The position numbers and the translations under genes are program-made. The notes under the pieces are model-generated. The model saw only the letters and a list, made by a program, of their open reading frames with translations, did no database searches and was not told the DNA's origin. This document shows positions 39,745-48,326 of a stretch of 56,068 bases of DNA, piece by piece (within the stretch, counting starts at the first letter, position 1; each line of letters starts with the position of its first letter). Origin of the DNA: Bacteroidales bacterium UBA1197 (GTDB lineage Bacteria; Bacteroidota; Bacteroidia; Bacteroidales; UBA932); the NCBI GenBank assembly GCA_002309995.1, contig DBYB01000062.1, positions 1-56,068 on the forward strand, read 5' to 3'.

Positions 39745-40647
39745 ATGAGCGAATACCACAACTCCGTACTACTCAAAGAAAGTGTCGACGCCCTGGTCCT
39801 CAACCCGGACGGCGCATACGCAGACGCTACATTCGGCGGCGGCGGCCACAGCAGGGCCATCCTGAAAAAGCTCTCCCCCAAGGGCAAACTCATCGCCTTC
39901 GACCGCGACGCCGATGCAGCGGCCAACGCCCCGAGCGACAGCCGCTTCAAACTGATACACAACAACTTCCGGTTTATACATAACTATGCTCTAATCGAGG
40001 CTCCCGACGGCCTGGACGGAATACTCGCCGACCTTGGCGTGAGTTCCCACCAGTTCGACACCGCGGAAAGGGGTTTCTCCTTCCGCTTCGACGGTCCCCT
40101 CGATATGCGAATGAATGTGCAGGGCGCCAAAACCGCTGCTGACATTGTCAATTCTTATACGCAAGAAGAATTGGAAAGGATCTTCAAAATCTACGGTGAG
40201 GTGGACAACGCCCGTAAGCTGGCGCAGCTCATCGTCGCTGCCCGCTCACGAGCGCAGATCCTCTCCACCGGCGACCTCGACAATGCCATTGCGGGAGCCC
40301 TGCCTTCTTTCGCGGAGCATAAATACCTGGCCAAGGTTTACCAGGCCCTGAGGATCGAAGTGAACGACGAGATGCGCTCGCTGGAGAAGTTCCTCCCCGG
40401 CGCAGCCAAATCCCTCAAGAAGGGCGGCCGCCTCGCCGTCATCACCTACCACTCCCTGGAAGACAGGCTCGTAAAGAACTTCATCCGCAGCGGCAGCACC
40501 GACGGCACCGAGACCAAGGACATCTACGGCCGCAGCAGCGCCCCCCTCAAGGCGGTCAACCGCAAGCCGATCGTACCGGAAGAAACAGAAATAGAAAGCA
40601 ACACCCGCGCCCGCAGCGCCAAGCTGCGCATAGCGGAAAAGCAATAG
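39745..40647 (+). CDS. rsmH: 16S rRNA (cytosine-1402 N4)-methyltransferase
   Basis: This 300-residue RsmH (MraW) has YHNSVLLKESVDAL, the SAM site YADATFGGGGHSRAIL (about residues 27-42), GILADLGVSSHQFDTAERGFSF and the C-terminal ITYHSLEDRLVK. It methylates C1402 in the decoding centre. It starts nine bases after mraZ. The last codons and stop are duplicated as a 14-base tandem repeat that runs into the gap before ftsL. Confidence 0.97.
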   Translation: MSEYHNSVLLKESVDALVLNPDGAYADATFGGGGHSRAILKKLSPKGKLIAFDRDADAAANAPSDSRFKLIHNNFRFIHNYALIEAPDGLDGILADLGVSSHQFDTAERGFSFRFDGPLDMRMNVQGAKTAADIVNSYTQEELERIFKIYGEVDNARKLAQLIVAARSRAQILSTGDLDNAIAGALPSFAEHKYLAKVYQALRIEVNDEMRSLEKFLPGAAKSLKKGGRLAVITYHSLEDRLVKNFIRSGSTDGTETKDIYGRSSAPLKAVNRKPIVPEETEIESNTRARSAKLRIAEKQ

Positions 40648-40663
40648 CGGAAAAGCAATAGCG
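40631..40663 (+). repeat. 14-bp tandem duplication at the rsmH stop
   Basis: TAGCGGAAAAGCAA occurs at 40631-40644 and again at 40645-40658, followed by TAGCG. The first copy spans the last rsmH codons, and its stop is the TAG at 40645. The second copy is outside the gene. Confidence 0.85.
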
Positions 40664-40676
40664 CCGAAAAAGAAAA

Positions 40677-41024
40677 ATGGACAAGACCTGGAAAATACAG
40701 GATATAGGCACCTGGTTCCGGAACAGCTTCCGGGCCATCCTCAAGGGAGAGTTCCTCCTGCGTCTCGACGTAGGCAGGTACTTCATCCACATTGTCTATA
40801 CCTTTTTCCTCTTCGCCATGATAATCTGGATTTCCCTTATGATTGAGGGAACGATGAACAAGGTCGAGCGCAACAAGGCCGTGCTGCACGAACTCGAGAT
40901 AGTTCACACGCAGAAGACCTTCGAGGTAGTGAGCCTCACCAGGCGCTCCTCCGTAAATGATATGCTGAAGGATATGGGGTCCAAGGTGACCGAACCCAAG
41001 AACCCCGCAACCGTACTCAAATAG
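40677..41024 (+). CDS. ftsL: FtsL-like cell division protein
   Basis: This 115-residue bitopic protein has a cytoplasmic N terminus of about 35 residues, one membrane helix (YFIHIVYTFFLFAMIIWISLMI, about 35-56) and a periplasmic helix with coiled-coil character (EGTMNKVERNKAVLHELEI). It ends in a short tail. FtsL sequences are poorly conserved, so the call rests on topology, length and position between rsmH and ftsI. It would form a complex with FtsQ to recruit FtsW/FtsI. Confidence 0.8.
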   Translation: MDKTWKIQDIGTWFRNSFRAILKGEFLLRLDVGRYFIHIVYTFFLFAMIIWISLMIEGTMNKVERNKAVLHELEIVHTQKTFEVVSLTRRSSVNDMLKDMGSKVTEPKNPATVLK

Positions 41025-42911
41025 ATGGAAGTGAAAACGGGCATAGTGAAAAGCAAAGGCAGGGACCGCATAGGAGTTATCCTCTATGTGGTTTACGTGC
41101 TGTTGCTCCTTGCCTCGGCACTCCTCATCGTGAAAATCCTCGGCATACAGATATTCTTCAACCCCGACCCCAAGATCGAGTCGGCACTCACCCCCGGCAG
41201 CCGCGCCAGGTCCATCGAGCCCGTGCGAGGCAACATCCTCGACTGCAACGGCCGCCTGCTCGCAATGTCCTGCCCCACCTACCAGATAGCGATGGACTGC
41301 ACCGTGCGCCGCGAGGAGTTCGCAAAAGACAAGAAGGAAGGCGCCCAGAAGGAGCAGCAGTGGCTCGCCAAGGCCCGCGACCTCAGCGTCGAACTCGCCA
41401 AGGTCTTCCCCGAGAAGAGCGCAGACGAATACTACAAGCTCATCACCAACGGCCGCCGCAGCGGCAAGAAGTACCTCCGCCTCGGCAAGCCGGTGGACCA
41501 TAACGTATATATGCGCATCTGCAAGTTCCCCCTGTTCAACGAAGGCAAGTACAAGGGAGGCCTCATCGCCGAGCAGCAGAACATACGCATCTACCCCTAC
41601 GGCAAGCTCGCCCGCAGGACCATCGGATTCGTGCGCAACAACCGCTCCGACGTTGGCAACACCCACGTTGGCCTGGAGGGCAAGTTCGACTACGTGCTCC
41701 ACGGGCGCGAGGGCAAGGAATGGACCAAGATAACCGACGTAGGCCGCGTGCTTGACAACGACAGCACCAAGACCCGCCCCGAGGATGGCAAGGACATCCG
41801 CTCCACCATCAACATCGACTATCAGGACATAGCCTACAGGGCCCTGTACGACCAGATCAAGGAGGAGGAAGACCTCGAAGGCGCATGCCTGGTGCTGATG
41901 GAGACCGCCACCGGAGCCATCCGCTCGATGGTGAACCTCTACCGCGACTCCGGCGCCACTGACTTCGAAGAGGTGACCAACCTCGCCATCGGCCGCTCCA
42001 TCGAGCCCGGTTCCGTATTCAAGACCGTAACGCTGATGCAGGTGCTCTCCGACGGCTACATCAAGAGCCTCGACGAGACCCTCCCCACCAACCACGGCGT
42101 AATCCAGAACGCCAAGGCCCCGGCCGACGACCACATACGCGACTACGAGCGCCACAATGGCACCGACCGCATCACCATACTGCACGGCTTCGAGATATCC
42201 TCCAACTACGTATTCGGCACGCTCGCCGTATCGAACTACGCAAAGAAGCCCCTCCGCTTCATCGAGAACATCTACAGCTACAAGCTCGGAGAGGCGTTCG
42301 ACTTCGACCTGGAGGGACTCGCAACGCCCACCATCCCCTCGCCCAACGACAAGAACCGCTACTGGAGCAACAGCGACCTGGCGGTGATGGGCTACGGATA
42401 CGGCACCCGCGAGACGCCGATGCACATCCTCACGTTCTACAACGCCATCGCCAACAAGGGCAAGATGATGAAGCCCTACCTGGTGGAGGATATAGAGCTC
42501 AACGGGGTTGTGAAGAGCAAGCGCGGCCCGGCCCTGATGTCCACCATCTGCACCAAGGCAGTGGCCGACACCATCACCCGCGCACTCCGCGCCGTGACCT
42601 CCGACGGGACCGCCCGCTACTCGCTCCGCGGCTCCAAGTGCACCGTGGCCGGCAAGACCGGCACCTCGTTCGGCACCTACAAGGGCGGCTCCTACAGCGA
42701 CGAGAACGGCAGACGCAAGTACCAGGGTACCTTCGTGGGATTCTTCCCCGCCGAGGCCCCCAGGTACACCGTAATCTGCTCCGTATTCAGCAAACCAACG
42801 AGGAAGCAGTACCAGGGAGGCGGAATCCCCGCCCGCACGGTACGCACCCTCGTAAACGAATTATACAGCATCGATCCGGCATTCCGGCCCACACTGACTG
42901 CAGCAAAATGA
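41025..42911 (+). CDS. ftsI: Peptidoglycan transpeptidase FtsI (PBP3-like)
   Basis: This 628-residue class B penicillin-binding protein has a membrane anchor (about residues 12-38, VILYVVYVLLLLASALLIV), a dimerisation/pedestal domain and a transpeptidase domain. Active-site motifs are SVFK (Ser330-Lys333), SSN in the EISSNYVFG segment, and KTGT (544-547). It cross-links septal peptidoglycan. Several Bacteroidetes FtsI proteins end in a PASTA domain. This one stops about 80 residues after KTGT, so it has none. It starts directly after the ftsL stop and overlaps murE by four bases. Confidence 0.94.
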   Translation: MEVKTGIVKSKGRDRIGVILYVVYVLLLLASALLIVKILGIQIFFNPDPKIESALTPGSRARSIEPVRGNILDCNGRLLAMSCPTYQIAMDCTVRREEFAKDKKEGAQKEQQWLAKARDLSVELAKVFPEKSADEYYKLITNGRRSGKKYLRLGKPVDHNVYMRICKFPLFNEGKYKGGLIAEQQNIRIYPYGKLARRTIGFVRNNRSDVGNTHVGLEGKFDYVLHGREGKEWTKITDVGRVLDNDSTKTRPEDGKDIRSTINIDYQDIAYRALYDQIKEEEDLEGACLVLMETATGAIRSMVNLYRDSGATDFEEVTNLAIGRSIEPGSVFKTVTLMQVLSDGYIKSLDETLPTNHGVIQNAKAPADDHIRDYERHNGTDRITILHGFEISSNYVFGTLAVSNYAKKPLRFIENIYSYKLGEAFDFDLEGLATPTIPSPNDKNRYWSNSDLAVMGYGYGTRETPMHILTFYNAIANKGKMMKPYLVEDIELNGVVKSKRGPALMSTICTKAVADTITRALRAVTSDGTARYSLRGSKCTVAGKTGTSFGTYKGGSYSDENGRRKYQGTFVGFFPAEAPRYTVICSVFSKPTRKQYQGGGIPARTVRTLVNELYSIDPAFRPTLTAAK

Positions 42912-44425
42912 AACTGAGTGAAATCATAAAGAATTGCGGCGTGCTTGCCGTGCAAGGCTCCGCCGACCTGGAGATCACCTCCGTGACCAACGATTCACGG
43001 AAGGCGGGCCCCGGCAGCCTCTTCATTGCAGTGAACGGCTGCGGCAACGACGGCCGTGCCTACATCGACAAGGCCATCGAAAACGGCACTGCTGCGGTTA
43101 TGTACGAAGAGATCCTTCGCTCCGCTCAGGATGACAACAGAGAAGGCCAGGATGACAATTCTGTCATTCTGAACGCCAGTGAAGAATCTCAAGCGACGCG
43201 AGTCATCGTCGAAAGTTCGAAGAAGGCCGTCGCTCTCGCGGCAGATGCATTCTATGGTCACCCGAGCGGCAAGCTGAAGCTCGTGGGCATCACCGGCACC
43301 AACGGCAAGACCACCACCGTGACCCTGCTGTACCGCCTGTTCCGCAGCCTCGGCTACGAATGCGGCCTCCTCTCCACCATAGCCAACTACGTAGGCCCCA
43401 GGCGCCTCGAGACCGCCAACACCACCTCCGACCCCGTCACCATCAACTCCCTCCTGGCGCAGATGGTCGAGGCCGGCTGCGACTACTGCTTCATGGAGGT
43501 CAGCTCCATCGGCGTGGAGCAGGAGCGCGTCACCGGGCTCGAGTTCGCCGTTGGCATCTTCTCCAACCTTACCCACGACCACCTCGACTACCACGGCACC
43601 TTCGCCGAATACCTCCGCTGCAAGAAGCTCTTCTTCGACAGACTGAGCCCGAAAGCCGTCGCCATCACCAACGTTGACGACAAGCACGGCGAGGTGATGC
43701 TGCAGAACACCGCCGCCCGCAAGGTATCCTACTCCTGCAGGAGCGTGGCCGACCACAGCTGCCGCGTGATGGAGCAGAGCTTCGAGGGGATGCTGCTGAA
43801 GATCGACGGCTCTGAAGTCTGGAGCCGGCTGATCGGCGGCCACAACGCCTACAACCTGCTGGCCATCTACTCGGCCGCCGTGGAACTCGGAGCCCCGAAG
43901 GATGAGGTGCTGCTGGCCCTCTCCACCCTCGAGTCCGCCCCCGGCAGACTGGAGGCCCTCCACGGTCCCAGGGGCCTCTGCGCCGTAATCGACTACGCGC
44001 ACACGCCCGACGCAATGGAGAACGTGCTCAAGACCCTCCGCGAGGTTGCCCCCGAGAAGCATCTGGCCTGCCTGTTCGGATGCGGAGGCGACCGCGACCG
44101 CACCAAGCGCCCCGAGATGGCCGCCGTGGCCGAAAAGTGGGCCGACCGCATATTCGTCACCTCCGACAACTCCCGCACGGAGAAGACGGAAGACATACTT
44201 AACGACATTCGCGCAGGCTTCTCCCCCGCAGGGCTCGCCAAGGCGCTGTTCATCGCCGACCGCAAGGAGGCCATACGCACGGCCCTTATGCTCTCGCCCG
44301 ACGGCAGCACCATCCTGCTGGCCGGCAAGGGGCACGAAACCTACCAGATAATCGGCACTGAAAAGCGCCATTTTGACGAAAAAGAAATAGTTACGGAGAT
44401 TTTCAAACAATGCTCTACCATCTGA
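42908..44425 (+). CDS. murE: UDP-MurNAc-tripeptide ligase MurE with an in-frame repeat insert
   Basis: The start is ATG 42908 (overlapping the ftsI stop), giving 505 residues, slightly long for MurE. The ATP site is GTNGKTT (130-136), with TTSDPV, EVSSIGVEQ and HDHLDYHG following. MurE adds the third residue of the stem peptide. The usual meso-DAP signature DNPR is DNSR here (420-423), and a diaminopimelate dehydrogenase in the window supports meso-DAP. Residues 69-95 (ILRSAQDDN..ASEESQ) are a translated palindromic repeat between the N-terminal domain and the ATP-binding domain. mraY overlaps the end by 16 bases. Confidence 0.94.
   Translation: MKLSEIIKNCGVLAVQGSADLEITSVTNDSRKAGPGSLFIAVNGCGNDGRAYIDKAIENGTAAVMYEEILRSAQDDNREGQDDNSVILNASEESQATRVIVESSKKAVALAADAFYGHPSGKLKLVGITGTNGKTTTVTLLYRLFRSLGYECGLLSTIANYVGPRRLETANTTSDPVTINSLLAQMVEAGCDYCFMEVSSIGVEQERVTGLEFAVGIFSNLTHDHLDYHGTFAEYLRCKKLFFDRLSPKAVAITNVDDKHGEVMLQNTAARKVSYSCRSVADHSCRVMEQSFEGMLLKIDGSEVWSRLIGGHNAYNLLAIYSAAVELGAPKDEVLLALSTLESAPGRLEALHGPRGLCAVIDYAHTPDAMENVLKTLREVAPEKHLACLFGCGGDRDRTKRPEMAAVAEKWADRIFVTSDNSRTEKTEDILNDIRAGFSPAGLAKALFIADRKEAIRTALMLSPDGSTILLAGKGHETYQIIGTEKRHFDEKEIVTEIFKQCSTI
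43109..43190. repeat. Palindromic repeat lying in frame inside murE
   Basis: Bases 43109-43136 are the reverse complement (24 of 28 positions) of the intergenic repeat at 38891-38918. Bases about 43162-43190 hold a second, diverged copy in the opposite direction (TGTCATTCTGAAC..GAAGAATCTC), so the whole is an imperfect hairpin. It adds about 27 codons with no stop. Confidence 0.8.
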
Positions 44426-45567
44426 CAGACTGGCTCTCGAGCCTCGGAGTACATATTCCCGGACTGGGCCTTATGCATTACCTTTCCTTCAGGGCAATGC
44501 TTGCCGCCGTTATCAGTATGCTCATCGCATTCCTGGCCGGCGGGAAGATAATCAAGTGGCTCCAGAAGCACCAGATCGGCGAAACCATCCGCGACCTGGG
44601 CCTCGAAGGCCAGATGCAGAAGAAGGGCACCCCCACTATGGGCGGCCTGATCATCATCATCGCCCTCGTCGGCTCAGCCCTTCTGGTCTGTCGTCTGGAC
44701 AGCATCTACACCATCCTCCTGCTCGTCACCACCCTCTGGTGCGGCGGCATAGGCTTCGCCGACGACTACATCAAGGTGTTCAAGCACAACAAGGAAGGTA
44801 TGAGCGAGAAGGGCAAGCTGATTCTCCAGTTCGGCCTGGGACTCTTCGTGGCGCTTACCGTCTGCATCAGCCCCGACATCCCCACGGATAAGCTCGTCAC
44901 CACCATCCCCTTCGTGAAGGCCCACGAGTTCGACTATTCCTGGCTCTCCCCCTTCAGCGGGCAGCTCGGCGTTTACTGCTCCTGGGGAATCTATATGCTG
45001 ATGATCATATTCGTCATCCTCGCCTGCTCCAACGGCACCAACCTCACCGACGGTATGGACGGACTCGCATCCGGCACCTCCGCAATAGTTGGCGTAGCGA
45101 TCGGCGTAATGGCGTGGCTCAGCGGCGACGTGCTCGACGCCAAGTATCTGAATATTATGTATATCCCGGGCGCCGGCGAGGTGGCCATCTTTATGGCGGC
45201 CTTCGTGGGAGCGCTCATCGGGTTCCTCTGGTATAACACCTTCCCCGCCCAGGTATTTATGGGCGACTCCGGCAGCCTCACCATCGGCGGCATCATCGGA
45301 GTGAGCGCAGTGCTCATCCGCAAGGAACTCATACTCCCGCTGCTCTGCGGCATCTTCCTTATGGAGAGCCTGTCCGTGATCATCCAACGGACCCATTTCA
45401 AACGCACCAAACGCAAGTACGGAGAAGGCAGGAGGGTATTCCTGATGGCTCCGCTGCATCATCATTACCAGAAACAGGGAATTCCGGAGCCGCGCATCGT
45501 CACGCGCTTCTGGATAATAGGAATAATACTGGCCGTTTCAACCATGGCCGTACTCAAGATACGATAG
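44410..45567 (+). CDS. mraY: Phospho-MurNAc-pentapeptide transferase
   Basis: This 385-residue polytopic membrane protein has about ten hydrophobic segments. KKGTPTMGGLIII and the catalytic GFADDYIKVFKHNKEGMSEKGK are in the first half. NLTDGMDGLASG, MGDSGSLTIGG and the C-terminal MAPLHHHYQKQGIPEPRIV follow. It transfers phospho-MurNAc-pentapeptide to undecaprenyl phosphate, the lipid made from the UppS product, giving lipid I. Confidence 0.97.
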   Translation: MLYHLTDWLSSLGVHIPGLGLMHYLSFRAMLAAVISMLIAFLAGGKIIKWLQKHQIGETIRDLGLEGQMQKKGTPTMGGLIIIIALVGSALLVCRLDSIYTILLLVTTLWCGGIGFADDYIKVFKHNKEGMSEKGKLILQFGLGLFVALTVCISPDIPTDKLVTTIPFVKAHEFDYSWLSPFSGQLGVYCSWGIYMLMIIFVILACSNGTNLTDGMDGLASGTSAIVGVAIGVMAWLSGDVLDAKYLNIMYIPGAGEVAIFMAAFVGALIGFLWYNTFPAQVFMGDSGSLTIGGIIGVSAVLIRKELILPLLCGIFLMESLSVIIQRTHFKRTKRKYGEGRRVFLMAPLHHHYQKQGIPEPRIVTRFWIIGIILAVSTMAVLKIR

Positions 45568-45571
45568 AAAA

Positions 45572-46915
45572 ATGTCAAGATTAGTGGTATTGGGAGGAGC
45601 TGAAAGCGGCATCGGAGCCGCAGTGCTCGCTAAAGTGAAAGGATTCGACGTCTTCCTGTCCGACAACGGGACCATCAGGGAAGACTACGCACGCACGCTG
45701 CGCGAATGGGACATCCCCTTCGAGCAGGGCGGCCATACTGCAGAGAAGATAATGAACGCCGACGAGGTGGTCAAGAGCCCCGGCATACCGTCCACCGCTC
45801 CTATGGTGCGCGCTCTCGCTCAGCAGGGCACGCACATCATCTCCGAGATCGAGTTCGCAGCCCGTTACGACAACGCCAAGAAGATCTGCATCACAGGCTC
45901 CAACGGCAAGACCACCACGACCTCGCTCATCCACTACCTGCTCAAGGAAGCCGGCCTGAACGTAGGCCTCGGCGGCAACATCGGCAAGAGCTACGCCCTT
46001 CAGGTCGCAACCGAGCAGCACGACTACTACGTGCTGGAAATCAGCAGCTTCCAGCTCGATGACGCCTACGACTTCCGTCCCGACATCGCCATCATCACAA
46101 ACATCACCCCCGATCATCTCGACCGCTACGACCACAAGATGGAGAATTACGTCCGTGCCAAGTTCCGCATCGTGCGCAACCTGCGTCCCGAGGACTGCTT
46201 CATCTTCGACTCCGACGACGTGATTACCGTGGAGCACCTCAACAAGATAGTTCTCAAGGCCAAGATGCTCCCCTTCACGCAGGAGAAGAAAGACCTGCCG
46301 CAGGGCGCCTGGCTCGACGGCAACCGCATCGTGGTGCGCTACGAGCAGAGCGAGAGCGAACTCTATCTGCAGGAGCTCGCGCTGGGCGGAAAGCACAACG
46401 TTTATAACTCGATGGCCGCCGCGCTGGCCGCCAAGGCCTCCGGCATCGACGACGAGGTAATCCGCAACTCTCTCAAGAGCTTCTCCCCCATCGAGCACCG
46501 TCTGGAGCCCGTGCTGAGCGTGCGCGACGTGATGTACATCAACGACTCCAAGGCCACCAACGTGGATTCAGCCTGGTACGCACTCGAGTGCCAGACCAGG
46601 CCGGTCGTGTGGATAGTGGGCGGCAAGGACAAGGGCAACGACTACAGCGTGCTCAACGAGCTTGTTCGCACCAAGGTAAAGGAGATCGTCTGTATGGGTG
46701 TTGACAACTCCAAGATACACGCTGCCTTCGCTGATATCATCGGCGAAGAGCACATAAGGGATACGAAAAGCGCCGACGAGGCGGTGCAGGTATGCAGCCA
46801 GCTGGCGGCACCCGGCGACGTGGTGCTCCTGAGCCCCTGCTGCGCCAGCTTCGACCTTTTCGACAATTACGAAGACAGAGGCCGTAAATTCAAGAACGCC
46901 GTAAGGAAACTGTAA
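45572..46915 (+). CDS. murD: UDP-MurNAc-L-alanine:D-glutamate ligase
   Basis: The 447 residues match the three-domain Mur ligase layout: an N-terminal LVVLGGAESGIGAAVLAKVKG fold, the ATP site GSNGKTTTTS (from 109), a central ITPDHLDRYDHKMENY segment and the C-terminal domain with INDSKATNVDS and VWIVGGKDKGNDY. It adds D-glutamate to UDP-MurNAc-L-Ala in the cytoplasm. It starts four bases after mraY and ends one base before ftsW. Confidence 0.97.
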   Translation: MSRLVVLGGAESGIGAAVLAKVKGFDVFLSDNGTIREDYARTLREWDIPFEQGGHTAEKIMNADEVVKSPGIPSTAPMVRALAQQGTHIISEIEFAARYDNAKKICITGSNGKTTTTSLIHYLLKEAGLNVGLGGNIGKSYALQVATEQHDYYVLEISSFQLDDAYDFRPDIAIITNITPDHLDRYDHKMENYVRAKFRIVRNLRPEDCFIFDSDDVITVEHLNKIVLKAKMLPFTQEKKDLPQGAWLDGNRIVVRYEQSESELYLQELALGGKHNVYNSMAAALAAKASGIDDEVIRNSLKSFSPIEHRLEPVLSVRDVMYINDSKATNVDSAWYALECQTRPVVWIVGGKDKGNDYSVLNELVRTKVKEIVCMGVDNSKIHAAFADIIGEEHIRDTKSADEAVQVCSQLAAPGDVVLLSPCCASFDLFDNYEDRGRKFKNAVRKL

Positions 46916-46916
46916 A

Positions 46917-48326
46917 ATGACATCCAAGAAACGCACAGTCTGGAATTTCTTCGACCGCATCGAGGGCGACAAGGTGGTCTGGATCATCGCGCTTATGCTG
47001 ATCCTCATCTCCATCGTGTGCATCTTCTCGTCCACGTCGAGGCTGCTCGTTGGCAGCCAGACGCGCCTGGACATAGTGAAGAGCCAGCTCTACATCGTGG
47101 CCGCCGGACTCGTGGTGATTCTTGTCTGCTACAACATCAAGAATATAAAGGTATTCCGCTGGTTCTCCCAGTGGGGCTTCCTGATTAGCCTGGTGCTCCT
47201 GGGCCTGCTGCTCTCCAAGATCGACAGCGGTCCCATCAAGTCCATAGAACTCAACGGCGCCCGCCGTATCCTCCAGTTCGGAGGCCTGCAGATACACGTG
47301 TTCGAGGTGGTGAAGGTGGCTATGGTGCTCTACCTGGCCTGGGCGATGGACGCACTCAAGCGCGGCGCGCTCAAAGGCCCGAAGAAGGAAATCTGGAAGA
47401 AGGTGATGTACATCTACGCACCCTTCCTCATTACAATCCTGCTCATTCTGCCCGGTTCCAACTCCGCAGCGATCTTTATCGGCGGCATTATGTTCATCGT
47501 GATACTGCTTGGCGGCGGCAACTTACGCGATATGGCAGTGCTTGGCGCGGCTGCGGTGCTCATCCTTGGCGTATGCTACGGAGTATATGAGATAAGCGGC
47601 CACAAGTACATCCAACGTATAGGCACCGCAATCAGCCGTATCGGCGAAGACGACAACTGGGAGCAGCAGGTAATAGACGCGCGCGAAGGCTCCGACGAGT
47701 TCTACCGCGCCCTGGACAAGATACGCCAGCCCTACAGCGCCAAGATAGCTATCAAGGAAGGCGGCATCCTTGGCAAGGGCCCCGGCCAGAGCACCCAGCG
47801 TTACGTGGTGCCCGATATCTCGGAAGACTATATGTACAGCTTCATCATAGAGGAGTACGGCCTGTGGGGCGCGATGATAGTGATATTCCTGTACGTGTCA
47901 CTGCTTGCGAGGGGCTCCATCATAGTGCGCAACTGCGGCAACGACACCTACGCCAAGATAGCCGTGGCGGGCCTTTGCCTGCTCATCACCGGCCAGGCGT
48001 TCCTTCATATGTTCGTAAACGCCGACATAGGCCCGATGACCGGCCAGACGCTCCCGCTCATCAGCCACGGCAACAGCGCTTTCCTATGCTTCAGCCTGGC
48101 ATTCGGAATCATCCTGTCGTTCAGCCGCATAGCGCAGCGCAGGATAGAGCGCGAGCAGCGTGCCGCCCAGCCGCTGCTGGAGCTCCGCGAGAACGTGGGC
48201 TCCGGCCTTGAGGCCCTGGACGACTTCGAGAGCGGCCAGACGGCAGTGGATGAAGAGCCCGCCGCCGAAGCAGAAGAAGCAGAAGAACAGGTAGAACCGA
48301 TAGAAGACGACGAATATGAAATATAA
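46917..48326 (+). CDS. ftsW: Septal peptidoglycan polymerase FtsW
   Basis: This 469-residue SEDS-family membrane protein has many hydrophobic helices from residue 20 to about 410. Conserved segments include FGGLQIHVFEVVKVAMVLYLAW, RIGEDDNWEQQVIDAREG and GKGPGQSTQRYVVPDISEDYMY, and NADIGPMTGQTLPLISHGNSAFL is typical of SEDS glycosyltransferases. The last ~60 residues are an unusually acidic cytoplasmic tail (EPAAEAEEAEEQVEPIEDDE), which could bind partners. It polymerises septal glycan with FtsI. It overlaps murG by 11 bases. Confidence 0.95.
   Translation: MTSKKRTVWNFFDRIEGDKVVWIIALMLILISIVCIFSSTSRLLVGSQTRLDIVKSQLYIVAAGLVVILVCYNIKNIKVFRWFSQWGFLISLVLLGLLLSKIDSGPIKSIELNGARRILQFGGLQIHVFEVVKVAMVLYLAWAMDALKRGALKGPKKEIWKKVMYIYAPFLITILLILPGSNSAAIFIGGIMFIVILLGGGNLRDMAVLGAAAVLILGVCYGVYEISGHKYIQRIGTAISRIGEDDNWEQQVIDAREGSDEFYRALDKIRQPYSAKIAIKEGGILGKGPGQSTQRYVVPDISEDYMYSFIIEEYGLWGAMIVIFLYVSLLARGSIIVRNCGNDTYAKIAVAGLCLLITGQAFLHMFVNADIGPMTGQTLPLISHGNSAFLCFSLAFGIILSFSRIAQRRIEREQRAAQPLLELRENVGSGLEALDDFESGQTAVDEEPAAEAEEAEEQVEPIEDDEYEI

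Noticed and set aside
40524..42425. Open frame of about 630 codons antisense to rsmH, ftsL and ftsI
   Set aside because: It crosses three well-supported genes on the other strand and has the composition of a shadow frame.
34836..43190. CRISPR array from the repeated short palindromes
   Set aside because: There are no regularly spaced identical repeats with unique spacers and no cas genes. The repeats are single dispersed copies.
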